A stretch of DNA of 64,000 nt. Origin: Codonopsis lanceolata (taxonomy: Eukaryota > Streptophyta > Magnoliopsida > Asterales > Campanulaceae). The position numbers and the translations under genes are program-made. Where the stretch lies: positions 91,880,295-91,944,294 of the forward strand of contig CM028378.1 in assembly GCA_013146195.2 (NCBI GenBank), given 5' to 3'. The notes under the pieces were generated by a model that worked only from the letters and a program-made list of their open reading frames with translations, ran no database searches and was not told where the DNA came from. Shown here one piece after another: positions 42,235 through 54,848 of the stretch (its first letter is position 1; each line of letters begins with the position of its first letter).

Positions 42235-44897
42235 TCAAAAATAAGATAAATACAAAGGAAAGGGAAGAAAAGATACAAAAGCTACCAAGGTCTTTTCCCT
42301 TTGCCTTTGTCTGCAGCCTCCTTTTCTCTTCTTTCTCGCTCTAGCTCTTCCATTCTTCGTTGGTATTCGGTATCCGCATCGGTCGGAGGTGCGGTGGAGC
42401 GAGAGCGGTAGTCCAGGTTCTTCACGAAGGCCGTTCTCTTCCATCGGCATTACGTTGATAGATCTCATTTGTTTCTCCTCGTGATGGCGGATCACGATCC
42501 CGGATTGGCATTCATAATGTCATGAGCGAGTTTCAGCGAGGTTGTTAAGTTCCATAATAGAATCGAGAGATGGAGAGTGATGGCGTGGAATAGCTCGTAG
42601 AAAATGGAACCTATGATATACGGCGGCCTTCATCTCGTTGAGCTTCTATGTTGATCTTGACATCGGTGAAGTCGCGCCGCATCCCAAAACGAGTCAGACA
42701 TCCTCTTGAAATTGTCGAAGAGTAGTGGCGATCCGTCGTTGGCCTTGGCAGGCTGCGTGGCTACTTCGGTGATAGCGATAGATATGCTTGTGAGCTCGCT
42801 ACCGGTAGATGGCATCTAGCGGGACAAAACTTCGGCATTGGCGGCTAATTGGAAGTAGATGCTTGGCCAATGTGAATGGTGTCGGCAGAGAGCGTAGTCT
42901 GCGGGCACGATGGGGTACATTGGATATGGGGAGTTACGGAGGCGAGAAGAGGATGAGTCTTGGGTTGGTATGGTTTTGGTGGAAGAGGATAGGGTTATAG
43001 GGGAGGGTGGAGGTGGAGTTGGTGGGAATCGGTTCCATATCGGTGTCGAATTTTCAGCGATGTGGGAGGAGAGGGAATGGGTTCGGTAGAGAACCGTAGA
43101 AGAAGAGCAGGGTAGAATAGGAATTTTGGCTTTTGAAGAGAAGGTTGAGGAGGTTGAGAAGGTTGAGGAGGTTGATGAGAAGAGGTGAATAGATCTGCTA
43201 CTGACGAAAGTTCGAAGAGGAACTTGGCAACAGCAGGCGGCGGTCTAAGGGTTGTGGTGTGGTTGAAGAAATTGGTTGGGATTGGGGTGGTGAGGAAGGT
43301 GTGGATGGGTCGGTGAGTAGTTAAAGGGTGAAGGAGGAGGAGGAGTTGGGGTTACAGGCCGGCTCCTCCCGATTTTGAGGCTCCTCCCGAGGGATAGACT
43401 CCTCAGGAGGTGGTGAATTCCTCCGAGTAGATGACTCGGAGAGGAATAGATGAAGGGTTGATAGGTATAGTTGAAGGGTTGACAATGGTTAGTGTTGAAG
43501 GCGTCGGTAGAGGTAGTTGGTTGGTTGGGCGGTAGAGGGTTTACCGGTAGCTCTCCTTTTCTTCCTCGGTGAATAGGAGACTCAGTTGCGCTTCATCGGT
43601 AGAGGTTGGAGGGAGCTGGGTGGGCTGGTCTTCAAAGGTTTCTGAAGTTTCCTTCGTTTTGCCTGTTTGGGAGTGGGTGCGTGAGGTGGTGAAGGTGGTT
43701 GGTCGGATTGGGTAGAAGGCTTGGCTTGGGTAGATGGAGGAGAGGAATGGCTAGATTGGCTGGGTGCCTTCTTCTTCTCGGCCTTCCTTCATCTCCTTTA
43801 CGATCCATTTGGCTGCTCCTCTTCGGTTGGAGGTGCCACTTAGGCCTTGTCTTCTTGGCTTTGCCCAGGCTATTCGGACCTTAGCGGCGGCTCGCCTCAT
43901 CGGCCAGGACCTTTGGCCTTTAGATGGAGGTCCGTGGCCACTTGAGCATCAAATTTAGCGAGGCCTTTTGAAGGTCTTGCTTGCAGCCTACATGTGCTTC
44001 CATATTGAAGCGGGTGACCAAGATAGGTGCGGGCTTGGCCACTTTTTCAAGAGGCCAGACCGGCGGTAGACCTTTACGCATCCGGCGCTTGTTCTCGTAT
44101 TCTGTATTCTACCGAAAACGAGGTCGTGAGTTGTTTGTCCTTGGCCATCAGTATACAACTCATCTTCTTTCAAAGAAGAGTTGATGGTCGCATCATCCCT
44201 TAAAAGGGCATTGATCGGGCCCTCGGCGAAGGCGTTGCAAGTGGGGTTGCTCTTTGCTTTCTCCACCCACGCTTTAGCTCGTCGAAGATGATGAGCCCCC
44301 AGGTTGAGGCACGAAGTCAGAAATACAAAGACCGCTTGGTCGGATTGATCTGTTGGCGATGAAACATGTCATGTGCTCCACTCTTGAATAAGGCCCACTT
44401 GTCTAGAAGGTGGGTGGTGCAAGTAGGCGTCCAAGAGGGAACAAGTTCGAACATCTTCCCTTGTGGCTCCCTGAGAGTGTCTACTCCCATCATGGCTTCC
44501 TGCATGTAAAGCCTCGGCCGTAGGTGGTTGCTTTGAAATAGCTCCGTAATGCACGCCAATGATGGTGGAAATAGATTTGGCGGTGGCAGAGATGGGGCGA
44601 CCTCGAATCCACCCACGAAGAAGCCTCGGTTCATGAGCTCCATTCGTTGATAAAATTCTTACGCCGGGAAGATCTTGTAGGTTTTGTCGTTGAGGCGAAG
44701 AGGCGAGAAGAGGGGCGTAATCCCGGCGTCCCATATCCTCGCAAGCTTACGCCTGGCCAGCGGCTATAAATTGATTGACGTGAGGGTCGATACACATGCC
44801 ATGAATGTATAGCTTTGGGTCCAAAGCACAATGATGTCATGGCGGCTGGGATAGATGGGATATCTGGAAGATTGATATTGGGCGGGAGGAATGACAT
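42235..44897 (-). pseudogene. Env-like / additional ORF region of the Sirevirus
   Basis: Several overlapping minus-strand frames cover this stretch: ATG at 44897 (MSFLPPNINLPDIPSIPAAM), then 44734-44369 (MGRRDYAPLLASSPQRQNLQ), 44643-44317 and 44266-43988. They look like one protein broken by frameshifts. The following part to about 42300 is rich in Pro, Ser and charged residues. I cannot match it to a named domain. Its place between RNase H and the polypurine tract makes it the extra (env-like) ORF of Sireviruses; whether such ORFs encode an envelope-like protein is unproven. Confidence 0.5.
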
Positions 44898-45609
44898 TTT
44901 CGTGTCATAAGCCTTCCAGCTCGTCGCTTAGATTTTGAAGTTCTTGCCCGAAAGAAAAACAAAATAAAAGTTAGGCTTTTCATCTAGACATCTAAACAAG
45001 TAGGAATTTCAGAGTTTTCCAAAATAATTGAAATTCAACAAAAAAACTTGAAACCCTAGAATGTTTAGAAACCACACTCGAGAAAACATAACAGTAAGTT
45101 TTCATAAGAATGAACAATGAATAAACAAAACGATCGTTAGTATTCAAGATTACAATAACAATGGCGAATCACCGATAAACTCGAAATGACGCTTGAATTC
45201 CAAAAGGATTTTAGGTTGATATTGAAATGCAGAACGCACATAGAAAATTTCGAGTGTAGTAGAGATAAACGTACTATCGTTCATGAAGAAGAAACAAGAA
45301 GAAGAACGTGAATTTGCGTAAAGTAGTTAGAGAGAGAGAGAGAAAGTTTCTGCTCAAAGGGTTTCTGAAAGTTTGGAAATGACGGTTCGAGGACTATTTA
45401 AAGGCGAAAATATCGCTTTGAAAAGCGGAACTTAAGATATTTTCTAAGTACCAAATTTTGTCCTTGACCCTTTATTGCTTTAGAAACCTCTTTAGCGAAA
45501 TAGACTAAGTAAGAGTACTAACCTTTAGGTCTTAGGTAAAGAGAACTTCGTCTTCAGATTAGTCTATCTTTGGGTCTCTGGTATGAGAAACATTAACAAA
45601 ATATTTAAA

Positions 45610-48600
45610 TTAAGCGGTAGGATCAATCATACCAAGATTTCTCCTTAAATAAGCAAACACGGTGGCATCCGGTGGTTTTGTGAGAATGTACGCCAATTGA
45701 TGCTCGGTTGGAACATATTCGGGCGATGTTACCTTTCCACATGATCTTTGAAAATGATAACGAATATCAATGTGCTTTGTCTTTGAATGCATTCTTGGAT
45801 TTTGGGCGAGATAGCGATGTGTTGTCACACATAATTAGGCGGATTTCGGTCTTGATGTTGTAGTCCACTAGTTGTTGCTTCATCCATAGCGGTTGAGAGC
45901 AACATTACGCTACTGACAATATATTACGCTTACGTGGTTGAGTTTGCCAGATCCTTGTTTCTTGCAAGACCATGAGGCAGTCTGTTTCAATTGACAAGTC
46001 CATTTGGTGCTTCTTACGCTTCTTGTTTGCATAATGCATCGAAGTATCCAACTAGATTGAAGTTGTTGGATTTTGAATACGGATGCCTAGATTTGTTGTT
46101 TTGAAACATATCGATGATACGTTTGGCGGCAAATGTGACTCCTTTGGATGCGAAATCTAGCACAAGCACAGCGACAAACATAATGTCGAGGTCTACTAGC
46201 GATAAGGTAAAGAAGTGAACCTATGATTCCTCGATACTTGGTCATGTTCTCTTGCTTTCCCTTTTCATCTTTGTCAAGATGGCGGTCGGTGAACATTCAA
46301 ATCCTTTGGCTGAATCAAGACCAAACTTCTTGATTAGTTCCTTTGCGTATTTGGTTTGGTGATGAAGATTAGTCTGAAGTCATTTGTATCTGGAGTCTAG
46401 AAAATAGGTAAGTTCACCCATCATGCTCATCTCGAACTTGCTTTGCATCGACTTCTCGAATCTTTTACCTGAGGCTTTGGTTAGTTGATCCAAAGATGAT
46501 GTCGATCATAGATTTGTACGAGAAGAGAGATGGCCTTTGTGCTTGAGGATGAATAAAGTAGTGTCGATTCTTCCTCTCACGAATCCTTGTTCAATTAAGA
46601 ACTTGGATAGAGTTTCATACCAAGCTCTAGGAGCTTGCTTCGGGCCAGAGCTTTCTTGAGTCGGTAGGCGTGGTCGGTTTGTGCGAGATGACAAATCACG
46701 GAGGCATTCCACGTATCTGATTTCTTGAAGATCACCATTCAGAAGGCACTCTTAACATCCATCGATACACTTTGAAGTCCATGAGCGAGGCATAAGCTAG
46801 AAAGATTCGATTGCTTCTAGTCTAGCAAGGAGCAAAAGTTTCATCAAAGTCAATTCCTTCTTCACATCGGTAGCCACGAGCAACCAATCTAGCTTTGTTT
46901 GGTGACATTTCCATCTTCATCTCTTTTTATTTACGAATACCCACTTGGTGCGATATTTGGATGATCGGTCGGTCTTTGAACTAAGCTCCACACTTACATC
47001 TTTCAAAGCGGTTCACTCTTCTTGCATAGCTTCAATCAGTTATGATCTTCGATAGCTTCATCAATCTTCTTTGGTTCGAGTTCGATACAAATGCATAAGC
47101 AAACAAAGTTTCTTCTCGAATCTTATTTCTCGTCTGAACTCTGTATTGAGATCACCAATGATTTGAGAAATGGGATGATCTCTTGCTTCAATTGGTTGGA
47201 GGAAGATCACTTACGGTGGATTCTTCTTAAGAATTACGGAGTTGGTTGAGAAGGAGATTCACCAAAATCGTTCGAGAAGAAATAGATTCTTCAAAACTTT
47301 CATTTTACGGTGAACAAGAAGGATGAGAGATACGTAAAGGTGCTTGGGGTAAGCAGAAGAGATGGGTTCGAGGTCAGCAGATGAGTTGTTATCGGTATCG
47401 GTGAGGTCTCTAGGTGAAGGTTAGGTATTGGTGGGATCTACTGGGTTGCCGTTTCGATAAGGATTGGAAGTAGATCTTGTATTTGTACTGTCTCATCGGA
47501 ATCATTAGCAACGTTCGAGACCATTCTAGGCTCTAACAAGTCATATTCATCAAAAGAAACATGCTGATTCTAAGATTTTTAAGTTAGATTCTTGAAAATG
47601 CGAAATGCTTTTGAATGTTTGGAATACCCGAGAAAAATTCCTTCGTCGATTTTGCATCAAATTTTCCTCTATACTCTTTTCCATTGTAAAGAATAAAACA
47701 TTCTGATAGAAGATTTTAAGAAATCAATGTTTGGGGATCTTCCTCTCCATATTTCATATGGAGTTTTATTATGAAACTTGTTTACGAGGATCTATTGCAG
47801 GTAAAGCAAGCGGTATTATTATACGCCAAATACTTGAAGTTTAGCTTACGCGGCATTGTTCTAGCCGCTTCAATCGGTGTTACGTTCTTCGTTCGGCTAC
47901 ACCATTTTGTTGAGAATGCAGCGAGGAAGTTGTGGCCGATCCATGGTCATCGCGGATACTTTTCTACACCATTGTTTTTGAATTCGGTCTTGGTTATCGA
48001 TCTTATGTCACAAATATCTTCAAGCTTTTGAGTTTGAAGTCTTCTAAAAAGTCATTGACTAGATCATACGTTTCATCTTTAGATGTCATAGTTTCAATCA
48101 AGTGAATCTAGAGTAGTCATCAACTACTACAGTGTGTACTTGTCTCGAAATCTTGGTTAGTAATAGGTCCAAAGAGATCCATATGCGAGAGAGTTGAAGA
48201 GGTGCATTTGTTGATAAAGCAGACTTTCTTTTGAAGGAAGACTTGGAAAGTTTTCCTAGTTGACAAGCTTTACAACCGTCATGATCGGCGGACAAGTAGG
48301 TAGACCTTTGACAAGCCCATTTTTGGAGAGCTTGGAGAGTGCTTGAAGTTGAGGTGGCGAGGCAGCTTGTGCCATAGCCATTGTTGTCACGAACATTGTT
48401 GGCTACTAGACACGAGGTTGAGAATCTCCCTAGAAGATTTAAGTCCACGACATAGGCGTTTCCTTGTCTATTGGTCGGTATTGTAGAAACACGATTCACT
48501 TGTCTTTGATGAGGCCTTGGTTGGAATTGAATTGGCATAGAAGTCCTTTGTCGCGGAAATTGTGATATGCTCGAGAAGATTGTGCTTTAAACCACTTACT

Positions 48601-49040
48601 AGAGAAACTTTGTTGATGGAGAGACTTCCTCTAGAATTGAGCCATATCCATTGTCTTTCCTCTTGCATTGTCTCAGAAAATAGCGTGGGTCCTTTGCTTG
48701 ACTATATACGTAAGAAGACTTGTTCAGTCATGTGTCTTGAGCGACCCTTGTCTAGGTACGGATGTCTTTATTTTGATTCTATAGCCATGAAGCATTCTGT
48801 AAAGAGTTAAAGCAAAACAAGGTACCCTTTATTTGGGTCCTAAGGATTAGCAACCTTTTGCAACCCATACACCTTGACCTTGAGAGAACTAGGTCTCTCA
48901 GATCTTGGAGTGAACAACGGGCGATGCAGTGCCAGATGGCCTAAGCAATGGCAAGAATGACATAAATGGAAAGACCGTAGAAGCGTTAGAGTCTTGTGAA
49001 GAGTGCTTATGATCATTCCTTTTCTTGACATTCATTTTGG
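45610..49040 (-). pseudogene. Sirevirus pol remnants
   Basis: From 5' to 3' on the minus strand: a gag/protease border (frame 49031-48840), GAG-pre-integrase and integrase start (48538-48098: CKACQLGKLSKSSFKRK, VVVDDYSRFT), then a degraded integrase core. RT follows, with a GIDFDETFAP-type stretch near 46850-46810 and GPKQAPRAWYETLSKFL with RIDTTLFILK in frame 46712-46506. RNase H comes next (46296-46087: YRGIIGSLLYLIASRP; 45828-45610: NPRMHSKTKHIDIRYHF, YVPTEHQLA, ILTKPPD). Frame breaks are numerous. The catalytic YVDD region is not readable in one frame. Confidence 0.8.
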
Positions 49041-49912
49041 TTCGACTTGCTTGTTGACGGTAGACTTAATTGGTTTCTTCGACTCTTCTAGGTAGGTTAC
49101 CAACAGACTTAGCTTTAGCTTTTCGATTGAATACCTTTTCGGAGGATTCGGTGAGATACCTTTAAGTTTACCTTGACGGGGAAAGCGACTTGCTGTTTCA
49201 TGACAAACTTGATGAGTCTGGGTAGGGGTTTAGTAGGTCTACAGTCGGCGGACTTTGCCTTGGCATGGTCATTGTAGGTAGACTTCACTTTCTCTGGATT
49301 ACCTTCTCAGGTTTCTCATTTGAATCATTCATTTTGGCTTTTCCTTTAGAGCTTTAGGGTAAACATAAGGGACACTTGAGTAACCAAGGCCTTGTTTCCC
49401 TATATTTCCAAATGTACGTTTAGAGAAAGATATATCATTTGCGGTTCGGAGGATTCTCCTTTCTCTTTGTGAGGAAAGATTGTCGGAAGAGACACATCTG
49501 AATATCATGCATGTTTATCATTGCTAGATTTTTTGGCTTGTAAGGATTTCTTGAAATGCATCCTTGGAGCTATTCCGAGAGTCAATTGTCTTTTGCAAGG
49601 CAATTTTCTCTAAGGTCTAGTCCTTTGATGTGCTCGGTCAGGCGATCAATTTTGTCATGAAGAAATTTGTTTTCTTCCTTCGGTTTGATACTCTCTTTTG
49701 ACTGACTATTGAGAGTTTGAATCTCAATTTGCCATCAAAGATTTCTCAATATGAGTTTCTCACGGAGTTCTTGGCTTGATTTAACATAGGCTACTCTAAA
49801 GAATTAAATTCTTCAAGCATATCCGATTATCCTTGAGAAGTTCTTCCCTTCTTTGAAGCTATCGCTGGTTTCATTTTGTCAAAGGACTTGGTGAAACTAC
49901 AACTTCATTCAG

Positions 49913-50012
49913 NNNNNNNNNNNNNNNNNNNNNNNNNNNNNNNNNNNNNNNNNNNNNNNNNNNNNNNNNNNNNNNNNNNNNNNNNNNNNNNNNNNNNNNN
50001 NNNNNNNNNNNN
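49913..50012. other. Assembly gap, 100 N
   Basis: Exactly 100 N. It separates Sirevirus sequence on the left from Tat-element sequence on the right, so the real junction and the Sirevirus 5' LTR are missing. Confidence 0.99.
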
Positions 50013-50989
50013 TTAGGGAGCCCGTGATAGATGATGATATACGAAATTTAACAAGTCAATACGCCCTAGCTCTTTCCGTTACTCTAAAGTGGGAACATAC
50101 CACACCAAGCACCAATCAGTCAATACGGTAGGAATGATCACCATTTTTCCTACCCAAAGTTATGGCACTGCTCCATGGTCTTATGAGCTTTGTGTCCTGC
50201 CAACACACGGAAATGGCCCTGAACTCGCATTATGATGAACCGCAAGCCTCCCAACAGACCTGCTAATGGCACAAGGAGTGTTAAAGCTTATGGAAAATTA
50301 TAAGCCACCAAACCTCGCCCAGACCTGCCCAAGATTGCAATATCATCGCCGGCAGTCACCATGATAAATATTATCTCGCTCAAAAATGCTATCCAGATCT
50401 TATAGATGATAAGGTTATTGAAAAGCCTCCTCCCATACCAAATATAGTCAATAACCTCTACCATCAAATCAACATGATTGAGGTTGATGAAAACTTCTGG
50501 TATGACGGGCGGAGAGGCACCGACATGAACGGGCTCCTCTTTGAAGTTTGGGTCTATTTTTAATAAGCCTCTGCTGGAACTAGTATACTACAACCGGCCC
50601 GCTTTTGGATGCCCGCAGATCTGGTGGACCGCTTCGGATATATTATCCCTATTCCTTTCCCTAGCCTTACGGATTGGTCATCTACCGATCCGCTCCCTAA
50701 AATTGAGGATCTCAAACCCCAGGTCCTCAATAATGTAATAAACCCTGTACGGTTTGCTTTTAATAATAATCTAAATGTCTTTGCTTATTTCTTAGTTGCA
50801 CCTATATTAAAAGACGCATTAAATCATTATAATAATGAGTCATTTAATAGGACCCCGAACAAGAAAAAAAAAAGGAATTATTTGCTTAAGCTTGTAAAGT
50901 CAGTCGAGCACCAGGGACAGCATCATTCATCAACAGCAATTGAAAACTGATCCACTATCAATCTGGGGCTGGACAATGAAATCAAAGGA

Positions 50990-51756
50990 ATCAAAATCGG
51001 CAACTCCCTACAAGGTTCTGAAAAAGATAACACTCATGGATCTCCTCAAAAAGTTCGTGGACATGTTTACTTGGTCCTATGAAGATGTGTCGTGGTAGAG
51101 ACCCGACCATAGTCAAACACCGGATCCCCACATGTCCGGATGCTCGGCCAATCAAGCAAAAGCTCCACCGCATCAAGCCAAAATGGTCACTACAAGCTCA
51201 AAAAAAAGAGAAAACATGAAACAACCGCACGTCAACTTCATTCGGGTAAAAAAAAACACAAGAAAAAAAAAAGGAAAAAGTAAAAAAAAAAGTAAAAAAA
51301 AAAGAAGGAAAATACCCGATCTGGCTGTCCAATATAGTGGCCATTCCCAAGCCCAACAGGAAGGTCTGGATCTGCGTAAACTTCCGCGACCTCAACAAGA
51401 TGTCGCCCAAAGATAATTTCCCTCTACTCAATATCAATATTGTGGTAGACGCAGTTGCTGCTCACAAAGTCAGATCCTTCGTCGACAGCATGTTGGGCCA
51501 TAGTCAAATCAAAGGCAGCAGGAGACCAAGAAAGGACCTCATTCACCACCCTCGGGGACCTCGCTATCATGTCATGCCGTCGGGCTAAAAAATGCTAGGG
51601 CTACTCATCAAAAGGCTGCTACCACTCTCTTCCACGATGTGCCGTATATTGTCAAAAGAGATCCAGTCAGGAGATGTCGTACTCCTCACAAGCCAGAAAA
51701 GAGAAGACCTTGTTCAGCCCTCCAATCTCAACGAGCTTAAAAGGTATTATGCTTGA
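50990..51756 (+). pseudogene. Tat reverse transcriptase fragment joined to the integrase end
   Basis: Plus-strand frames at 51030-51210 give LLKKFVDMFTWSYEDVSW and ARPIKQKLHRIKPKWS, the conserved lead-in to Tat RT. An A-rich insertion (about 51250-51310) replaces the next part. RT resumes with NIVAIPKPNRKVWICVNFRD, DNFPLLNINIVVDAV and SFVDSMLGHSQIK, ending near RYHVMPSG at 51588. A short stretch later, DVVLLTSQKREDLVQPSNL and a terminal KRYYA plus stop match the integrase C-terminus. The catalytic RT Asp pair and all of RNase H are absent. Confidence 0.72.
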
Positions 51757-51788
51757 GCCACCCTATTTGGAAAGTGCTTCCCTCTCCA

Positions 51789-52018
51789 GCTCGCTAGGCT
51801 GAAAACCCGAAAGTGCGGCCTAGGCAAAAGTTAGAGCAAACAAAAAAAAACAAAAACAAAAAGGAGAAATAAGGGCTCGCTAGGCTGAAAACCCGAAAGG
51901 GCGGCCTAGGCAAAAGTTAGAGCATATAAAAAAACAAAAAAAAGATAAGAAATAAGGGCTCGCTAGGTTGAAAACCCGAAAGGGCGGCCTAGACAAAAAT
52001 TAGAGCAAATAAAAAATG

Positions 52019-52020
<2 letters not shown>
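51789..52020 (+). repeat. Three 83-86-bp tandem repeats
   Basis: Units start at 51789, 51875 and 51958 with GCTCGCTAGG(C/T)TGAAAACCC, followed by GGCGGCCTAGGCAAAA and an A-rich stretch. The third is cut by the TA microsatellite. They begin 30 bases after the integrase stop codon, at the start of the long 3' non-coding region of the Tat element. Confidence 0.9.

Positions 52021-52021
<1 letters not shown>

Positions 52022-52073
<52 letters not shown>
52022..52073. repeat. (TA)n microsatellite
   Basis: A near-pure run of about 26 TA units. It lies inside or right after the third 85-bp repeat of the Tat element. Frames over it are artefacts (alternating Ile and Tyr). Confidence 0.98.
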
Positions 52074-52077
<4 letters not shown>

Positions 52078-54848
52078 GAGAAAAATGAGAGGGAAAGCAC
52101 TCTTCGAAACCTCGGCATCCTACCTCCAGTCTTCGACGTGCAAGAGGGCTCGACTGACAAAAGAAAAACCACGACAGGAAGCTCGCAATCAAAACACTAA
52201 AATATAAAATTTTCGGGTCCTAAGGTGCAACTTGGGAATAATTGTTAAAGAAATTTAGATTATACATTAATTGTCTGTATATATCTATTATTGCCTATAC
52301 CCCTTTGTTTCCCCCAAAACTATCATTCATTTGCAGCTTAAGCCCCGGAGCAGTCCATCAATGTCTGCGACGTCCGCCCGGCTGGGCCCACATACTTCTT
52401 CTGCAAGGCACATAAAAGGCTCAGTCTCATCAGAATAAGAAACACCAGAAGTGTCCTCGTCCTATTCATTATCCGCACTGGCATTGTCCTGAAACAGCCA
52501 GACGACTTGGGTTCTGACCATTCACTGCTGCCTTGTCTGATTGCGAAGAAAAATGCAGGGGCTATGAGAATAGCCTTATGCCAAGGTATAGCCCTACAAC
52601 AATTATATGGCCAAGGAGGTGATTGCCTTTTCCTCTCCCCGCATACCACAAACAAACAAAAAAACAAACAAAAAAAATAAGAAAAAGGGAAGCCTGTTCG
52701 AACCCGAAGGTATATTCCTTTAAAATCCATCTTGGAGATACAGCGTGCCATTACCTGTTAGGTCGTTATAGCTTTGCTTTGTGCGTGCGTTTTGAGTCTG
52801 CATGTGTTTTTTTTATTTATTTATTTTGCATCATATAAAATTATATTGCATTGTAAATGTTTGTACAGGTTCTTTTTTTCAAGAAACAATAAAAACAAAA
52901 ACAAAAACAAAAACAAAAAAAAAAAAAATTTTTTTTTATGTATTGTTTGCATATAGATAAACGTTTCTGCATTATAGGCATTGTAAAAATGCATTTTGCA
53001 TCTTAAAGATATGTACTACATTTTACATTATTGCATGCATGATAGAATAAAGAATATCCATGCATCATATTAATAAGCATCCTGTAATTTTTTAGGGATC
53101 ACATTTGCATCAAATAAAGTAGTACATGCATCCATCATTTGCATTTATCATCCAATAAGCTGCATTAGGAGTGCGCTAAAAAGAAAATAAAATGCCACCA
53201 TTCATGAAAATAAATATTCCCATGACATTCATTATATCCCTGCAGCATAAGCATGCATCATGTAACCCCATCTGCATTTATAGTATATATCATGCATAGT
53301 AGGGTCAAATAGTGACCGCTAGCTCAATCAGGCATCACAAAAATAAATCATATAAATTTCATGCATCATTGCTTAATTGTATCATTTAGGCATAGATAGG
53401 ACATGCATAAGCATTAATAATAAAGCCAGGAATGCTTCAAAAGTGTCAAACAGTACCAAAATCTAGCAAATCTGAAGAATATCCAGGCAGACAAAAAAAA
53501 AGAAAAAAGAAAAAGAAAAAAAGAGTGGTAATAAGCATGCAAATAAAGAAAGTGGCAGACATGAAGAATATAAAAACAAAAAACAAAAAAAATCGGGAGA
53601 GGGAAAATGCATGTACAAGAAAGAAAATTTTCAGGTACATGCAATAAGAAAAATGCGGTGGCAGAAGAAAAAATTTTCGGCTGAAGCTAGAAAATGGAGT
53701 GAAAAGAAAATAGCAGCAAAGAAAAGATGATCTCAGCTGGTACCAAGAGATGCTGCAGCAAGAAAAAGAAAGTTTATGACCAAGGTTCGAAGGAGCAGTA
53801 AAGAAAAATGCAGCAGCATCAAGAAAAATTTCCAGCTAAAGCCGAAAACATAAGCGGAACAGGGGAAAAGATTTTCCAACAAGGGCTAGAACGGTGACAA
53901 AAGAAGAATCCCCAGCAAAGTGTAGCAAGAACAGCAAAGAACAGCGTAAAGCAGCAAGCAGCAGCAATTTGCCGCACGGGCATGGCAAGGGTAAGAAAAG
54001 GAAGGTATTTTTTTCCTTTTTGCAGTGCATTTGTATGATGTTTGGAAACTTTCCTTTAAGGGGCGCAACCCCGGATTCATAGGGAAATGTCTTGTTCTCC
54101 GGTGAATTTGAGTTCTAAGGAGCGATATATTCCATGCATTTTATTTGTGTTGGAAAACTTTCTTTTAAGGGGCAAGCTACCGGATTCATAGGGAAAGGTT
54201 TTGTTCTCCGAGAGGTGAGTTCCTAAGGAAACAATTCATGCCGCCCACAAAGAGCTACGATTGGTCTGATTCCTTGGCTAAGGATACGTAGGCAGTCTAT
54301 CTCGGTAGACGCGACCAAACACAACACGTTATTTACCTTTGCAGCACTCATTTGATAAAGCTTTGCATGCACTTGCTCATTTAGCATTGCCGCATTTGCA
54401 CCACCGCAATACTTGCACCGCAGCATTTGGTCCCCAGCTGAATGAACTACATCTCGGTCTGATTCCTTGTATAAGGATACGTAGGCAGCCTAGTTCGGTA
54501 GGCACGATCGTTGCATGATTGATGGTTTAGGTTTTGGCCGAACTACGTTTGGTCTGATTCCTTTTATTAAGGGATACGTAGGCAGCCTACATTAGTAGGT
54601 CCGACCATCAGAGCACTTAATTTGCATATCTGCTTAAAAACTGCGATAACCTGCTATAACCGACTAAAAATGTCTAGGATACGAAGGTTTGTTTCACATT
54701 ATAAATTGTTGCATTATAACTTCTACCTATTGCATCTTTCTCCCTCGTTTTGTAATTGAACGAAATTGGAGAGTCTATTCTTATCAACGATGTTCGTCTA
54801 CTCAGTAAGCTGCGGGTTACCCGTAGACTCCATCGTTGTGGGACTCTG
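52074..54848 (+). other. Long 3' non-coding region of Tat element F2
   Basis: Low-complexity plant retroelement spacer with A-rich stretches (52630-52680, 52890-52930, 53490-53520), TGCATCAT- and CATGCAT-rich parts (52970-53420) and direct repeats near the end. A block with TCTGATTCCTT, AAGGATACGTAGGCAG and a TAGG or TAGA signature recurs at about 54250, 54450 and 54555. The last of these continues into the same sequence seen upstream of the F1 LTR (23640-23740). No protein-coding frame is credible. Confidence 0.7.

Larger units (their letters stand above)
40639..49912 (-). mobile_element. Sirevirus-like Ty1/Copia retrotransposon with env-like region
   Basis: On the minus strand from the gap: gag/protease remnants, integrase, RT, RNase H, a non-coding spacer, an extra degraded ORF region (44897-42235), a polypurine tract and a 1.25-kb LTR. 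A coding region between pol and the 3' LTR is characteristic of Sireviruses. The 5' LTR and primer site lie in or beyond the gap at 49913. The insertion sits in gag of element E1. Decay is heavy throughout. Confidence 0.82.

Noticed and set aside
42809..44184. Plus-strand frames over the Sirevirus extra ORF
   Set aside because: They are opposite-strand shadows of a GC-richer minus-strand coding remnant.
51335..51600. Plant pararetrovirus (caulimovirus) reverse transcriptase
   Set aside because: The motif wording (CVNFRDLNKMSPKDNFPL) and the flanking LTR with TGTAGACACC start fit Tat-type Ty3 elements; no movement or coat protein is present.
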